In this document: in pieces, positions 8,246 through 17,634 of the stretch
Layout of the letters: the number at the start of each line of letters is the position of its first letter
How positions within the stretch are numbered: position 1 is the stretch's first letter
Origin: Flavilitoribacter sp020436695
GTDB taxonomy: Bacteria > Bacteroidota > Bacteroidia > Chitinophagales > Saprospiraceae
Direction of reading: 5' to 3'
NCBI GenBank assembly: GCA_041392665.1
Contig: JAWKLQ010000017.1
Coordinates: 1 to 64,000, forward strand
Length of the DNA stretch: 64,000 bases
Notes under the pieces: generated by a model
Told to the model about the DNA's origin: nothing
What the model saw: the letters and a program-made list of their open reading frames with translations, nothing else
Database searches by the model: none
Program-made: the position numbers and the translations under genes

Positions 8246-9766
8246 CTAAAAAAATGAAATTTCACCTCTTACTTCATCCGGTATTTTGAAATACCCAGCT
8301 TCACGATAGTTATTCCCGGTAATGTGGATGCCGTTAATATACAGGTTTTCAAACCGGATATTCCGATATCCGTACTGTTCATTATAAGGCTGGAATAAAT
8401 TACCTGTATAGGATGTTGCGGGTGCCTTCATACGGGCGTGTATATTACGAAAACAAAAGTCTTGCAAACGGTGGGGGCCGCCATCGATCATGTCATTTTT
8501 CTTGCCGGTAAACCGCAGGTCCAGCAAGCGGTCGACCGGTGTTTCTACGAAGATATTTTCAAAAAGAAAATCACTTTGGGTATTCCCGCTGGCTGTTCCC
8601 GATGCCAGTCTTAGATTGATAACACTGTTATTGGCCCCACCAGTGGAACGCCATTCTGCACGGACCACATCGATATTGCGCACCCGTACGCCCCGGACCG
8701 CAAGTGAAGTCCAGCCTAATTGCAGGCAGGCGCCGTTGGTCATCTGCCAGATCACACAGTCCTCTACCAAAACATGGTCATCGTACAGTTTGACGGCATC
8801 GTCATCGGCGTGAATAAAATTATGGCGCAGGGTAGTACCGGCCCAACCGACCAGCCCGTCGGCATTATATACCCAGCCGCCAATGCATTTCACCCAGCGC
8901 ACCACATTATCACGCCCAAGGGTACGGATCGCAAATTTAGCGTAATCCGTTACCGTGATGCCTTCAATGATCACCCTTTTTGCTTCCGGTGGTGTTTCGA
9001 TGCTGTGTGCTTCCCGGTGTTGCAAACGCCCGGAGCAAAGTACGCCCCTACCATCGATGACAACATCCGGGTGTCCGATGTAAAATGCACCGTAAACGAA
9101 CGCACCGGGAGCCAGATAAACGCGTTTAATTCCAGCCGGCAGATCCAGTCTTCCTCCCAGATCGTGCACCCCTGAGCCAAAATATAGGGTATGCTCCTCC
9201 CGAAGATCCGCTGCCGGATCGATCTTACCATCCGCCTGGATCAGTTTTACATCCTTACAGTTCAGATCAGGAGCATTCGTTTCCCAGGGATCGTAGGCAA
9301 TAATCAGGGCGTGCCGGTAACCTTCCGGGCCAAATTCTACGACAAATTGGCCCTCACGGGATAGTTCGAAGCGGACAGCCCGTTCGGTAAACATTGTGGG
9401 ACTGATACTAAAACGGGTCGGGCGAATGACTACCTCGGCGGTATTGAGCTGTTCATTGGGCAATAACTCCACTTCTACCGTGACGATGCCGGTAGCCATG
9501 AAGCCGGTATAGGATAATGTTCTTCCCTCTACAAATTGAGCACCCGGTCCCTCCGTACGAGCTCGACTAAGATATACAAAGCCCAGCCTCGATTCTTTGC
9601 CTTGGGAGATAGTCACCTTATAGAAGGGCGAAGCAGGAAAATCCGCCTGAGGTGCCGGATAAGTAGAGATGGCAGCATATATGTGTACACTGAACAGGCC
9701 TGTTAAAAAGATCAGCTGAAATAATGCTACGCAGTAATATCCAAATAATAATTTCCTCAGCATCAT
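8246..9766 (-). CDS. Right-handed beta-helix glycosidase, GH28/GH49-like
   Basis: This 506-residue secreted protein has a hydrophobic N-terminal signal (about 5-32). A beta-rich N-terminal domain (about 40-170) precedes a parallel beta-helix built from short repeated strands (about 195-480). The order of a beta-sandwich-like domain then a beta-helix recalls GH49. Acidic residues in NAD (301-303) and ADDD (320-323) sit where GH28 and GH49 enzymes have catalytic aspartates. The GHG motif of GH28 is not obvious; NGACLQLGW occupies that place. I therefore call the fold with confidence, but the family and substrate (a uronic-acid or glucan-type linkage) are uncertain. It lies between the GH43 gene (68 nt upstream) and a sulfatase gene. 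Confidence 0.75.
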   Translation of the reverse strand: MMLRKLLFGYYCVALFQLIFLTGLFSVHIYAAISTYPAPQADFPASPFYKVTISQGKESRLGFVYLSRARTEGPGAQFVEGRTLSYTGFMATGIVTVEVELLPNEQLNTAEVVIRPTRFSISPTMFTERAVRFELSREGQFVVEFGPEGYRHALIIAYDPWETNAPDLNCKDVKLIQADGKIDPAADLREEHTLYFGSGVHDLGGRLDLPAGIKRVYLAPGAFVYGAFYIGHPDVVIDGRGVLCSGRLQHREAHSIETPPEAKRVIIEGITVTDYAKFAIRTLGRDNVVRWVKCIGGWVYNADGLVGWAGTTLRHNFIHADDDAVKLYDDHVLVEDCVIWQMTNGACLQLGWTSLAVRGVRVRNIDVVRAEWRSTGGANNSVINLRLASGTASGNTQSDFLFENIFVETPVDRLLDLRFTGKKNDMIDGGPHRLQDFCFRNIHARMKAPATSYTGNLFQPYNEQYGYRNIRFENLYINGIHITGNNYREAGYFKIPDEVRGEISFF

Positions 9767-9834
9767 TTGCTATGATCTTTGATCAGATTGAAGTAATGGA
9801 ACTATATCACTCAATGGATAGCACAGTTACTTAC

Positions 9835-10878
9835 TTATTCCTTTTCCCAGAGCGTCCGATCCAGTGCAAGCAAACCGTTATCGGTCTCCCGCAGAGGAAT
9901 AAGATGTAGCCGCTCCTTCCCTCCTCCATTGGGTTGGTGAAAGGCCAATTGCAGAACGCCGGAAAGATCCCGGAAGAACATGCCGTGCCCGCCATTGGCC
10001 TTCACCAGAGGTGCTGCAATTTGTTTCCAGGGGCCGAACACCGAGCCACTGCGGGAAATTGCTTGTCCGATCGCGTACTGCTCATCGCCGAAACTGGACC
10101 AGATCATGATCAGTTCACCTTTTGCGTTGCGATAAAATGCCGGCCCGTCCGTTACATATCCGTTCCTTTTTATACCCACGTCCTGCATATTGCGTACCCA
10201 GGGAGCATCCGTTGCCCGGAACAATAGCTGAGGGACTCCGGCTGGGGCACTTAGATCGTGTTTAAGCCGGAGGATATTCATTTCACCATCCAGGGTCTGT
10301 GCCCATTCGTGGCAAAAGACCATGTAGGGTTTTTCTTTCTCCACAAATAAAGTACCGTCGAGGCTCATCCATTCGGCTGGTGTATGGGCAGCCGATCCAA
10401 AGGGTTCAAATGGCCCCAGGGGGGAATTCGCCCGAAAAATATGAGTACCTCGACGCCACTGCGTTTCTCCGTTCAGAGGATTAGGAGTGTCACTGATCTT
10501 TTCTTCTGAAGTCAGGGTAACCAACAGGTAATATTTTCCCCGGTATTTGTGCACTTCCGGAGCCCACACCCTTTTCCGGGCAGGGAAATCATTATCCAGC
10601 GTCAATACCGCCTGCGGGGCAGCCCAGTTTTTCAAATCTTTGCTGATGTAGACTTCCACACCCCGCGGATCATCATCGCCAGTCAGCCGGTTCCCAATCT
10701 GTGCGTACATAAAATAGGTTTGGGTTTCCGGGTCAGTCAGAATGTAGGGATCGCGAATGCGGATATCGGAAGTCGGGATCGCCGTCGAGTCAGGAATCAC
10801 TTCTGAAGCTTCCTGGCCGCTACCCTTTGTACTCCATACGAGGAAGCAGATTAACACAATGCATCGGCTATATTCCAT
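9835..10878 (-). CDS. Glycoside hydrolase family 43-like enzyme
   Basis: This 347-residue secreted five-blade propeller enzyme has a signal peptide ending near residue 22. GH43 landmarks are visible in order: IRDPYIL with the likely general base Asp43, RVWAPEVH (103-110), SLDGTLF with Asp174 as pKa modulator, and an acidic candidate at Glu191 in the CHEW stretch. The length fits a single catalytic domain without an added carbohydrate-binding module. Family members are mostly alpha-L-arabinofuranosidases, beta-xylosidases or exo-galactanases, so a side-chain-trimming role is likely. Its ATG follows the GH2 stop codon with no spacer (TGA then ATG), which points to translational coupling. Confidence 0.88.
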   Translation of the reverse strand: MEYSRCIVLICFLVWSTKGSGQEASEVIPDSTAIPTSDIRIRDPYILTDPETQTYFMYAQIGNRLTGDDDPRGVEVYISKDLKNWAAPQAVLTLDNDFPARKRVWAPEVHKYRGKYYLLVTLTSEEKISDTPNPLNGETQWRRGTHIFRANSPLGPFEPFGSAAHTPAEWMSLDGTLFVEKEKPYMVFCHEWAQTLDGEMNILRLKHDLSAPAGVPQLLFRATDAPWVRNMQDVGIKRNGYVTDGPAFYRNAKGELIMIWSSFGDEQYAIGQAISRSGSVFGPWKQIAAPLVKANGGHGMFFRDLSGVLQLAFHQPNGGGKERLHLIPLRETDNGLLALDRTLWEKE

Positions 10879-12711
10879 TCAGTTTTTGTATTTACGTTTG
10901 AGCCGATCCTCCGCATAGGTCGACTCGTTCGCTTCCTTTACTTTTTCCCGGTCCAGCTTGATCTCTTTGCGGTCATAGGTGTAAATCCCATTCATTTCAT
11001 TTTCCAGATCGGTCCACTGGGTATACACTGCCGCGCTTAAACCTTCTTCCTGAAAGCCGTGGATCATTTCGATGAAACGCAGATATTCGGTGGTAGCAGC
11101 ATCTTTTCCTTCATAGTTATAATGCACCCAGGGACCATCAGTATCCCAGACATGCCCATCCAGCAGATAGCCGATCGCACCGTACTCCCCATTAACGACA
11201 GCTCTTTTATTATTCCCGAAAGGCGTAGATGGCGGCCGATAACTATGGTTGTCTTTGATATGACCGACTTCATAATCCACATCCGGTTTTCCGGCATCGA
11301 TGCCGCTGTTACCGGTGACCAGACGGGAAGGATCCAGGGCCATCACCATTTCCGTCAGTCGCTCTACATCATAAGCTCCCCAGTGCTCGTTAAAAACGAT
11401 CCAGTTTACGATGGAGGGGTGATTCCAGTGACTTTTGACCATGCGTTGTAATTCAATTTCAAAAACAGTCTTTTCTGCTTCGGTCCGTTTCTTGAAGGTA
11501 CTGGGCATATCCTGCCAGACCAGTATCCCCAACTTATCACACCAATAATACCATCGCTGCGGCTCCACCTTAATGTGTTTACGGATCATATTGTAACCAA
11601 AAGCTTTGATCTGGGCTATGTCCCACCGGAGGGCTTCATCGCTTGGGGCAGTATACAATCCCTCCGGCCAGTATCCCTGATCCAACGGTCCCATCTGAAA
11701 GAGGAACTCATCATTCAGCATCAGTCGTTGAATATTCTTGTAAGGCGCCAGGCTGATCTTACGCATTCCCATATAGCTGGTTACCCGGTCCACTTGCTTT
11801 GAGCTGTCGATAATGCTGACCTCCAGATCGTACAGAAATGGATGATCCGGTGACCAGCGCTTTGGATCAGGAATAGATAGGTGGATAGGGATCTGAAAGT
11901 CGCCTTCGGCTCTGCCCACTTCTCGGCTACCATCTTTCGCTATGATCCTTACTCTGAGATCTCCGGTATGTTGGCTGGAGGCATCCACCGTTATAATGGC
12001 TTCTTCCTGATCTATATCGGGTACGATCTTCAGGTCGGTGATATGGATGAATGGTACAGGTTCAAGCCAAACCGTCTGCCAGATGCCGGAAGAAGGAGCA
12101 TATGTATAACGCTGTGGATCAGAAAAGCGACTATTGTTCTGCTTTCCAACCGTAATGCCTTCCCGGTCTCCGGGATCGTATACAGCTACTATGATCTCCT
12201 GCGTTCCCGGCTGTTCCAGAAAATCAGTAACGTCAAAGGAAAACGCATCGTATCCACCCTCGTGGGTACCGACGCTGCGCCCGTTAATATAGACCACTGC
12301 CTCCCAGTCAACGGCACCGAAATGTAACAACACCCGTTGCCCGTCCCAATCTTTCGGCACAGAGAAAGTACGTCGGTATATGGCCCGATAGGAATCGAGC
12401 TGTCGGCGCACGCCGGAAAGAGCTGATTCCCAGGGAAAAGGCACCAATATTCGGTCACTTAGCTCCGTACCGAAGGGCATTCGTTCTCCGTCAGTTGCTT
12501 CTTTGAATTGCCAAAACCCGTTGAGGTTCAACCAGGCAGAACGCGCCATTATGGGGCGAGGATATTCAGGCAATACGGCTTCCGGGTTCACATCTGCTGC
12601 CCAGGGGCTGACCAGCGGTACATCGGCCATGATCCACTCCTGTGCCCGCAGCGGTAAAGCCGTAGCGATCAGGAGGGGATAAAACCATATCTTCTGTAGT
12701 GTCTTGTTCAT
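10879..12711 (-). CDS. Glycoside hydrolase family 2 enzyme (beta-galactosidase/beta-glucuronidase type)
   Basis: This 610-residue secreted enzyme has a signal peptide ending at about residue 23 (LRAQ). Domains follow the GH2 order: a jelly-roll sugar-binding domain (about 55-220), an immunoglobulin-like domain (about 220-325) and a TIM barrel (about 325-600). The acid/base is Glu442 in WIVFNEHWG, and the nucleophile is probably Glu509 in VVNGEYGA. It lacks the extra C-terminal domains of large LacZ-type enzymes. It would release a terminal beta-linked sugar such as galactose or a uronic acid; specificity cannot be fixed by eye. It is 7 nt downstream of the sulfatase gene and directly abuts GH43, so the three are likely cotranscribed. 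Confidence 0.92.
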   Translation of the reverse strand: MNKTLQKIWFYPLLIATALPLRAQEWIMADVPLVSPWAADVNPEAVLPEYPRPIMARSAWLNLNGFWQFKEATDGERMPFGTELSDRILVPFPWESALSGVRRQLDSYRAIYRRTFSVPKDWDGQRVLLHFGAVDWEAVVYINGRSVGTHEGGYDAFSFDVTDFLEQPGTQEIIVAVYDPGDREGITVGKQNNSRFSDPQRYTYAPSSGIWQTVWLEPVPFIHITDLKIVPDIDQEEAIITVDASSQHTGDLRVRIIAKDGSREVGRAEGDFQIPIHLSIPDPKRWSPDHPFLYDLEVSIIDSSKQVDRVTSYMGMRKISLAPYKNIQRLMLNDEFLFQMGPLDQGYWPEGLYTAPSDEALRWDIAQIKAFGYNMIRKHIKVEPQRWYYWCDKLGILVWQDMPSTFKKRTEAEKTVFEIELQRMVKSHWNHPSIVNWIVFNEHWGAYDVERLTEMVMALDPSRLVTGNSGIDAGKPDVDYEVGHIKDNHSYRPPSTPFGNNKRAVVNGEYGAIGYLLDGHVWDTDGPWVHYNYEGKDAATTEYLRFIEMIHGFQEEGLSAAVYTQWTDLENEMNGIYTYDRKEIKLDREKVKEANESTYAEDRLKRKYKN

Positions 12712-12718
12712 ATGTCGG

Positions 12719-14128
12719 TTATTTACCAGTCAGGATTTCTTCCATTCTTGCCGTCAACTGCGCTCTGTATTGGGCGTAAGCCGGATCATTAATGAGATTT
12801 TTCCATTCCATGGGATCTACGGAGTGATCGTATAATTCTTCCGTTCCGTCTTCATAGTGGATATAGCGAAACTGCTCGGTGCGCAGGCTGTTTCGACCGT
12901 CCCCCATTTGCGTAAGGCTGGGATAATCCCAGGCTGCGTCCTGATCTTTTAGCAGCGGGACCAAGCTAAGGCCTTCATTATTTTTATTGGCGGGCAGGCC
13001 GGCCAGTTCCACCAGTGTCGGGTAAAGATCCAAAAGATTGACGGTCCGGGCACTGCGACTACTCGGAGAAGTCATACCCGGGACTTTGATGATCAACGGT
13101 GACCGGCAGGCTTCTTCCCATAAAGTGAATTTTTTGTAGCGCAGCTTTTCTCCCAGGTGCCAGCCGTGGTCGCCCCAGAGCACTACGATGGTATTATCCC
13201 GGTATTTGCTCTGATCTAAGGCAGTTAGCAAATGTCCGATGCAGGCATCAGCGTAGTTGATGTTGGCCAGGTAAGCCTGTACAGCTTCTGCCTGTTTCCC
13301 ATGCGCTTTGATAGTGAGGTATTCACGCGTAGGCCCGGCGTTATCGCCTACATCATTAAGATCATTTTCCCTTACTTCCGGTAAGACCAGCTGCTCAGGG
13401 TTAAATTTATCGAAAAATTCCTTCGGCACATGCCATTTCAGATGCGGCCGGAATATACCGCACGCCAGAAAAAAGGGCTTATCATGATCCTGTTGTAACT
13501 GCTGTGCCGCCCAGTCGGCATTCAGGAAATCCGGCGTATCTTCCAATGCCGCGTCGGTGGGGCCCCAATCCATGTTATCCGCCATTTCTCCCCGCAGGAT
13601 ACCATTGGCCAGGTATCCCTTTGATTTTTTCACCCGACCATAACTACCGCTTACCTCCGACCATACATCCCAGGTGTCTTTACCTGTGTCCGGAGTATGG
13701 TAGATCTTGCCACGCGCCATCGTCTTATAGCCGTATTTAGACAGGTACTGCGGCAACATCATCCCTTCCCGGATCATCGGAACATCAAACATCTCCTCTC
13801 CATTGTGATATACACCGGTAGTAGAAGGACGGAAACCTGACATAATAGCTGCCCGGCTGGGATTGCACACGGAAGCAGCGCAATAGGCCCGTTCGAAAAC
13901 CATTCCTTCGCCGGCTAACTGGTCCATGAAGGGGGTTTGTGTTTGCGGATGCCCGCCCAGGAAGCCGGTCCAGTCGTTCAGATCATCCACGGCGATAAAG
14001 AGGATGTTGCAAGCTTGTTTCCGCTTGTGATCACCTGTACGCTGTGACGTTTTAAGTGTACAGGAGACCGACAGGAGCAAAAAGCTCACTGCCAGCCACC
14101 GGAAACTATAGCTGATCTTCCTGATCAT
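12719..14128 (-). CDS. Iduronate-2-sulfatase-like sulfatase, probable lipoprotein
   Basis: This 469-residue type I sulfatase has a likely lipoprotein signal (Cys23 in LLSVSC, a weak lipobox). Metal ligands are in NILFIAVDDLNDW (Asp48, Asp49). The signature CNPSR gives Cys88 as the formylglycine precursor. The early DLNDWTGFLGGHPQTQTP region and the later GDHGWHLGEK resemble iduronate-2-sulfatase-type (S1_7-like) enzymes, a group frequent in marine polysaccharide loci. That subfamily call is by memory and needs a SulfAtlas search. It is the first enzyme gene after the SusE-like gene, with a 206-nt gap that might hold an internal promoter or processing site. Confidence 0.92.
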   Translation of the reverse strand: MIRKISYSFRWLAVSFLLLSVSCTLKTSQRTGDHKRKQACNILFIAVDDLNDWTGFLGGHPQTQTPFMDQLAGEGMVFERAYCAASVCNPSRAAIMSGFRPSTTGVYHNGEEMFDVPMIREGMMLPQYLSKYGYKTMARGKIYHTPDTGKDTWDVWSEVSGSYGRVKKSKGYLANGILRGEMADNMDWGPTDAALEDTPDFLNADWAAQQLQQDHDKPFFLACGIFRPHLKWHVPKEFFDKFNPEQLVLPEVRENDLNDVGDNAGPTREYLTIKAHGKQAEAVQAYLANINYADACIGHLLTALDQSKYRDNTIVVLWGDHGWHLGEKLRYKKFTLWEEACRSPLIIKVPGMTSPSSRSARTVNLLDLYPTLVELAGLPANKNNEGLSLVPLLKDQDAAWDYPSLTQMGDGRNSLRTEQFRYIHYEDGTEELYDHSVDPMEWKNLINDPAYAQYRAQLTARMEEILTGK

Positions 14129-14334
14129 GAATAACCTTATTTAAAAGAGGTAAAGATGGCCCGATCCAAGCGTAGAAGGTTGAGGGTGGAGAGGCACAGA
14201 TTAATGAATTCAAGTTGTTATCAGTAATCAACATAACTAACTGACCACTGAACAACCGGTAACACTTAGTCAACTACTCTCCTACGGGGTTACCGCTCCC
14301 TCTCCCATCTACAGTTTTATGGATTTTTAAATGG

Positions 14335-15495
14335 TTACTCTACCACTGTAATAGTGATCGTTTTGAAAGTCCGTTCGATATCGTACTCCGAAGCCAGTAT
14401 TTCATCTGGCCGGTCGGTCCGGTAACCATCACCGGAATACTGCTTCCGGCCAATGAAACTGGACACCAGCGTGGCAACGTAGGTACCCGCTTCGTTGTAT
14501 GTATAAGCGTAAACCTGTTCCGTACCCTCATATACAAAAGGGATCGTAACGCCTCGATCAAATCCCTTTACCATGTTATCCGCCGATCCGATCCGCATTT
14601 CCTGAATGTACACGTTGCCGGTATAGGCCAGCAGATCACCGTCATCATCCGTCACCGTCGGATCATCGGCATTAAAAATCAAACGCATTTCTTCAATGCC
14701 TTTAGATGGATCTACATCCGGAAAATCGGTCTGGAACTGATTGATCAGCGCATCGATATTAAAGCTGAGGTCATCCAGTAATTCCCGCACGGGCTGCGTA
14801 TAGTAGCGAATTGCGGAAGCCTGACCATCGATCACTACCTGAACCCCGAATTTTACGGTAATCCCGTTTTGCGAGCTACTACTGTCAAAACCGTCCGGGA
14901 ACGCAGCAAAGGGGGAAAAGTTGTTATTGGCATTCCGATTCAGTGCCCCGAGGTTTCCCAAAGCGCCGTTATTCAGATCCAACATGGTGGGTATAACGGC
15001 ATTATTGGGCCTGAAAGAGAAGACATGCGGTGCACTGGAAGCCAAATTGAGCCGGATATACCGGGAATCGGTCGAATTGGAAAAATCCCAGGGCACCAGT
15101 TGGCCGTCATACAGACTCATATCGCCACCTCCGGTAAAACTATAATCAGACGGGATAGTTGTCAACTTGGGAACTACGACAATAAATTCCTGCAAACCAG
15201 GTATCCGTTCGGCATATACGCCGGTACGTAATTCTTCTTCGGTATAGCCCTCCAGTTCGACCAGACTGATCCGGCTTTTGGCAAAGTCGTGCCCGCTATC
15301 ACCGGTATAGAGAGATGATGCCGCCGCTCCGGCACCGACTGAAAACGTTACGGACTCGCCTATACTAACGGTAGTTTTGTCGGCCGTAAAAGGAACATCT
15401 ACCACCAGGGCCTCTTCTTTTCTGCAAGCGCCGAGTGCCAGGATCATTACTAAAACACCAAGCAGCACGGGGGATCTATGGATAGTATTTATCAT
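14335..15495 (-). CDS. SusE-like surface lipoprotein with PKD-like N-terminal domain
   Basis: This 386-residue lipoprotein has lipobox LGAC (Cys24). An Ig/PKD-like segment follows the signal (about 30-60, DKTTVSIGESVTF), and another beta-sandwich-like stretch with YNEAGTYVATL lies near the C-terminus. No catalytic motif is visible. Its place 36 nt after susD fits a SusE/DUF5017-type outer-surface glycan-binding protein, which helps capture polysaccharide for the SusC/SusD complex. The exact family is uncertain because such proteins diverge quickly. Confidence 0.7.
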   Translation of the reverse strand: MINTIHRSPVLLGVLVMILALGACRKEEALVVDVPFTADKTTVSIGESVTFSVGAGAAASSLYTGDSGHDFAKSRISLVELEGYTEEELRTGVYAERIPGLQEFIVVVPKLTTIPSDYSFTGGGDMSLYDGQLVPWDFSNSTDSRYIRLNLASSAPHVFSFRPNNAVIPTMLDLNNGALGNLGALNRNANNNFSPFAAFPDGFDSSSSQNGITVKFGVQVVIDGQASAIRYYTQPVRELLDDLSFNIDALINQFQTDFPDVDPSKGIEEMRLIFNADDPTVTDDDGDLLAYTGNVYIQEMRIGSADNMVKGFDRGVTIPFVYEGTEQVYAYTYNEAGTYVATLVSSFIGRKQYSGDGYRTDRPDEILASEYDIERTFKTITITVVE

Positions 15496-15531
15496 AATTC
15501 ACTGTTTGTAAAGATGAATGAGGAATCAGGA

Positions 15532-17634
15532 TCAGAAGCCGGCATTTTGTTTCAGGTTGGCATTCCGGTCAATCTCCGATTTCGGAATAGGTAGATATTC
15601 AAATTTTTTATCGGGGATCTGCAGCACCTGCTCACCGAAGGGAGTAGTAAGCAAATTGCGATTGGTCATCGGATTGATCAACTGCTGATATTCCTGAATA
15701 CGATCGGTGAGACGGCCGTAGCGCGTCAGGTCAAACCACCTCATATTGAGCTCGCCGGCCAGTTCGCGCCAGCGCTCATCCAGGAGTTCTTCCCTGAATT
15801 CCACCTGTGACATATCGGAAGGAAAGTCCGGAACAAAGTTTTTCGATTCCGGGAATTCCTTAAAGTTGCGGATCTCCGGTGTAGGAGGTACTTCCCGCAG
15901 GCCGCGGAAAGCACTGATCTCAAAGTAGTATTTACTGATAATCGAATCGGCATTGACCGTATTAGGCGGGTTGGTGCCCAATTGGGGTACTCTCGAATAC
16001 ACATCACCATAAGTAGCAGCGTATGGGCCTTCATCAATGATCCGCCGGTCAACCGACAGATCGGGGTAATAAACGAAGTTCCGGGCACGATCCCGTACCT
16101 GATTGACTGCTTCCAGGGCGGTAAGAGAGCCACCGGTAGGCACTGCCTCCGATCCCACAAGTTCATTAGTTGCCTCGGCGTACATCAACAATACGGCGGC
16201 GTAACGGTAAATAGCCAGATCGGCATCGTAGGTACTGGTCGTAAAATTAGATTGTGTGATGGGATTACGCCGATACTTTACCAATCTTACACCGGGCAGA
16301 TTATTAGGATTGTTATCGGCCCAGATGATCGCGAAAGCAGGATTGCCATTCTCATCGACGGTGATATCCGCAGCACTCGGATCATGGCGAAAAGCATTGG
16401 GGTCATCGACAATCTCAAACCAGTAGGGGCGCGTCCAGGGGAAGGGCTCTCTGGTGCGCAAAAATATCTCACAACCGGAACCGTCAGGACAAACATTCGC
16501 CCCATTTTCATATTTGCCGTTGCCGCTGGCGTCGATGGAAACGAACTCCCCTTCTTCAAAGGTCCAGAACCGGCGGACGATATCGCCGGGAGAATTCAGA
16601 TCAAATACGGAAAACCCAAAGTCGTTGGCCAGTTTGCCGCCGTTGGCACCGTTTGAGGTACCCAGTTCGACACTACTGCCGGAATTGTTCAGGAAACCAT
16701 TAGCATCGCCTACGCGCATTCCGGCATTGTCCAGTTCGCTGAATTCCAGGGTAAAGATGGCCTCTTCAGTACCGGTATGCTGTTTATCACGAATGAAGTT
16801 GTCCGGGAAATATTGTTTCAGGCCGTACTTCCCACCGGCAATGACCGCCCCCAGTTGGTTGACTGCATTTTGAAAGTCAGCCGCACCGTCGCCGCGTGCA
16901 TCCCGGTATTTCTGATTGGTGGCCCGTGTCAGGTAAACATGCCCAAGCAAGGTCTGAGCGGCTGCCTTGCCGGCCCGTCCCTGATCCACATTATCTGCTA
17001 ACAGATCAACGGCGATATTCAGATCGTTTATAATGAAGTCATAAAGCAGAGATTCCTGCTCGTCCATACGATCACCGGAGAGATTGGCAACCGCATCGAT
17101 GTCGTCGAAGGTCTTGATGAACTTGTCGATCAAAGGGGCATTCCGGTACAGGCGCACCAGATTAAAATAGAGGAACGCCCGGATGAATCTGGCTTCACCC
17201 TCCATTCTTTTCCATTCGGATTCGGTGCCTGGTTCCGGGTCCAACTGGGCATTTACTGCTTTTTCAATAACCAGATTGGGCCGGGAAATGGCCTGGTAAT
17301 GAGCCTGCCAGATATCGAACACTTCGCCATCGTTGGCATCGTATGACATGCGGGCGATGTTGCTTTGAGCCAGACTCGTTCCGGCCGGAGGAACTGCGTA
17401 ATCCGTACTGAAGCGACGCCAGTATATGTTGCCGGTAATGTCGTCATTGCGCAATTCCGAATAGGCCTGGGTCAGGATAAAGTTGACCTCTTCCGGTGTG
17501 GAGCCAAAGCCATCCAATTCAATTTCAGACTCGATGTCCGGCACCAGAAAATCCCGGCAGCTTTGCGAAACTAACAGCAGCGCAAATAATATAGTGATGG
17601 ATAAGATCTTTTTCATGGTCTCTTTTTTAAACAT
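15532..17634 (-). CDS. SusD/RagB family outer-membrane glycan-binding lipoprotein
   Basis: This 700-residue protein (about 694 if the second Met at 17616 is the start) has a lipoprotein signal with SQSC (Cys26). SusD features are the helical TPR-like core, AQTLLGHVYLTRA (about 226-238), and the C-terminal block with ELLDERWRELAGELNMRWFDLTR. It caps the SusC barrel and binds the polysaccharide. At 700 residues it is longer than typical SusD (500-600), with inserts in the middle. The first ATG overlaps the susC stop by one base; starting at the second Met leaves a 17-nt gap and a more ordinary signal peptide, which I favour. Confidence 0.95.
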   Translation of the reverse strand: MFKKETMKKILSITILFALLLVSQSCRDFLVPDIESEIELDGFGSTPEEVNFILTQAYSELRNDDITGNIYWRRFSTDYAVPPAGTSLAQSNIARMSYDANDGEVFDIWQAHYQAISRPNLVIEKAVNAQLDPEPGTESEWKRMEGEARFIRAFLYFNLVRLYRNAPLIDKFIKTFDDIDAVANLSGDRMDEQESLLYDFIINDLNIAVDLLADNVDQGRAGKAAAQTLLGHVYLTRATNQKYRDARGDGAADFQNAVNQLGAVIAGGKYGLKQYFPDNFIRDKQHTGTEEAIFTLEFSELDNAGMRVGDANGFLNNSGSSVELGTSNGANGGKLANDFGFSVFDLNSPGDIVRRFWTFEEGEFVSIDASGNGKYENGANVCPDGSGCEIFLRTREPFPWTRPYWFEIVDDPNAFRHDPSAADITVDENGNPAFAIIWADNNPNNLPGVRLVKYRRNPITQSNFTTSTYDADLAIYRYAAVLLMYAEATNELVGSEAVPTGGSLTALEAVNQVRDRARNFVYYPDLSVDRRIIDEGPYAATYGDVYSRVPQLGTNPPNTVNADSIISKYYFEISAFRGLREVPPTPEIRNFKEFPESKNFVPDFPSDMSQVEFREELLDERWRELAGELNMRWFDLTRYGRLTDRIQEYQQLINPMTNRNLLTTPFGEQVLQIPDKKFEYLPIPKSEIDRNANLKQNAGF

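Noticed and set aside
14255..14322. Terminator after the SusE-like gene (GGTAAC / GTTACC pairing)
   Set aside because: Stem of only 6 bp with a loop of about 25 nt and no T tract.
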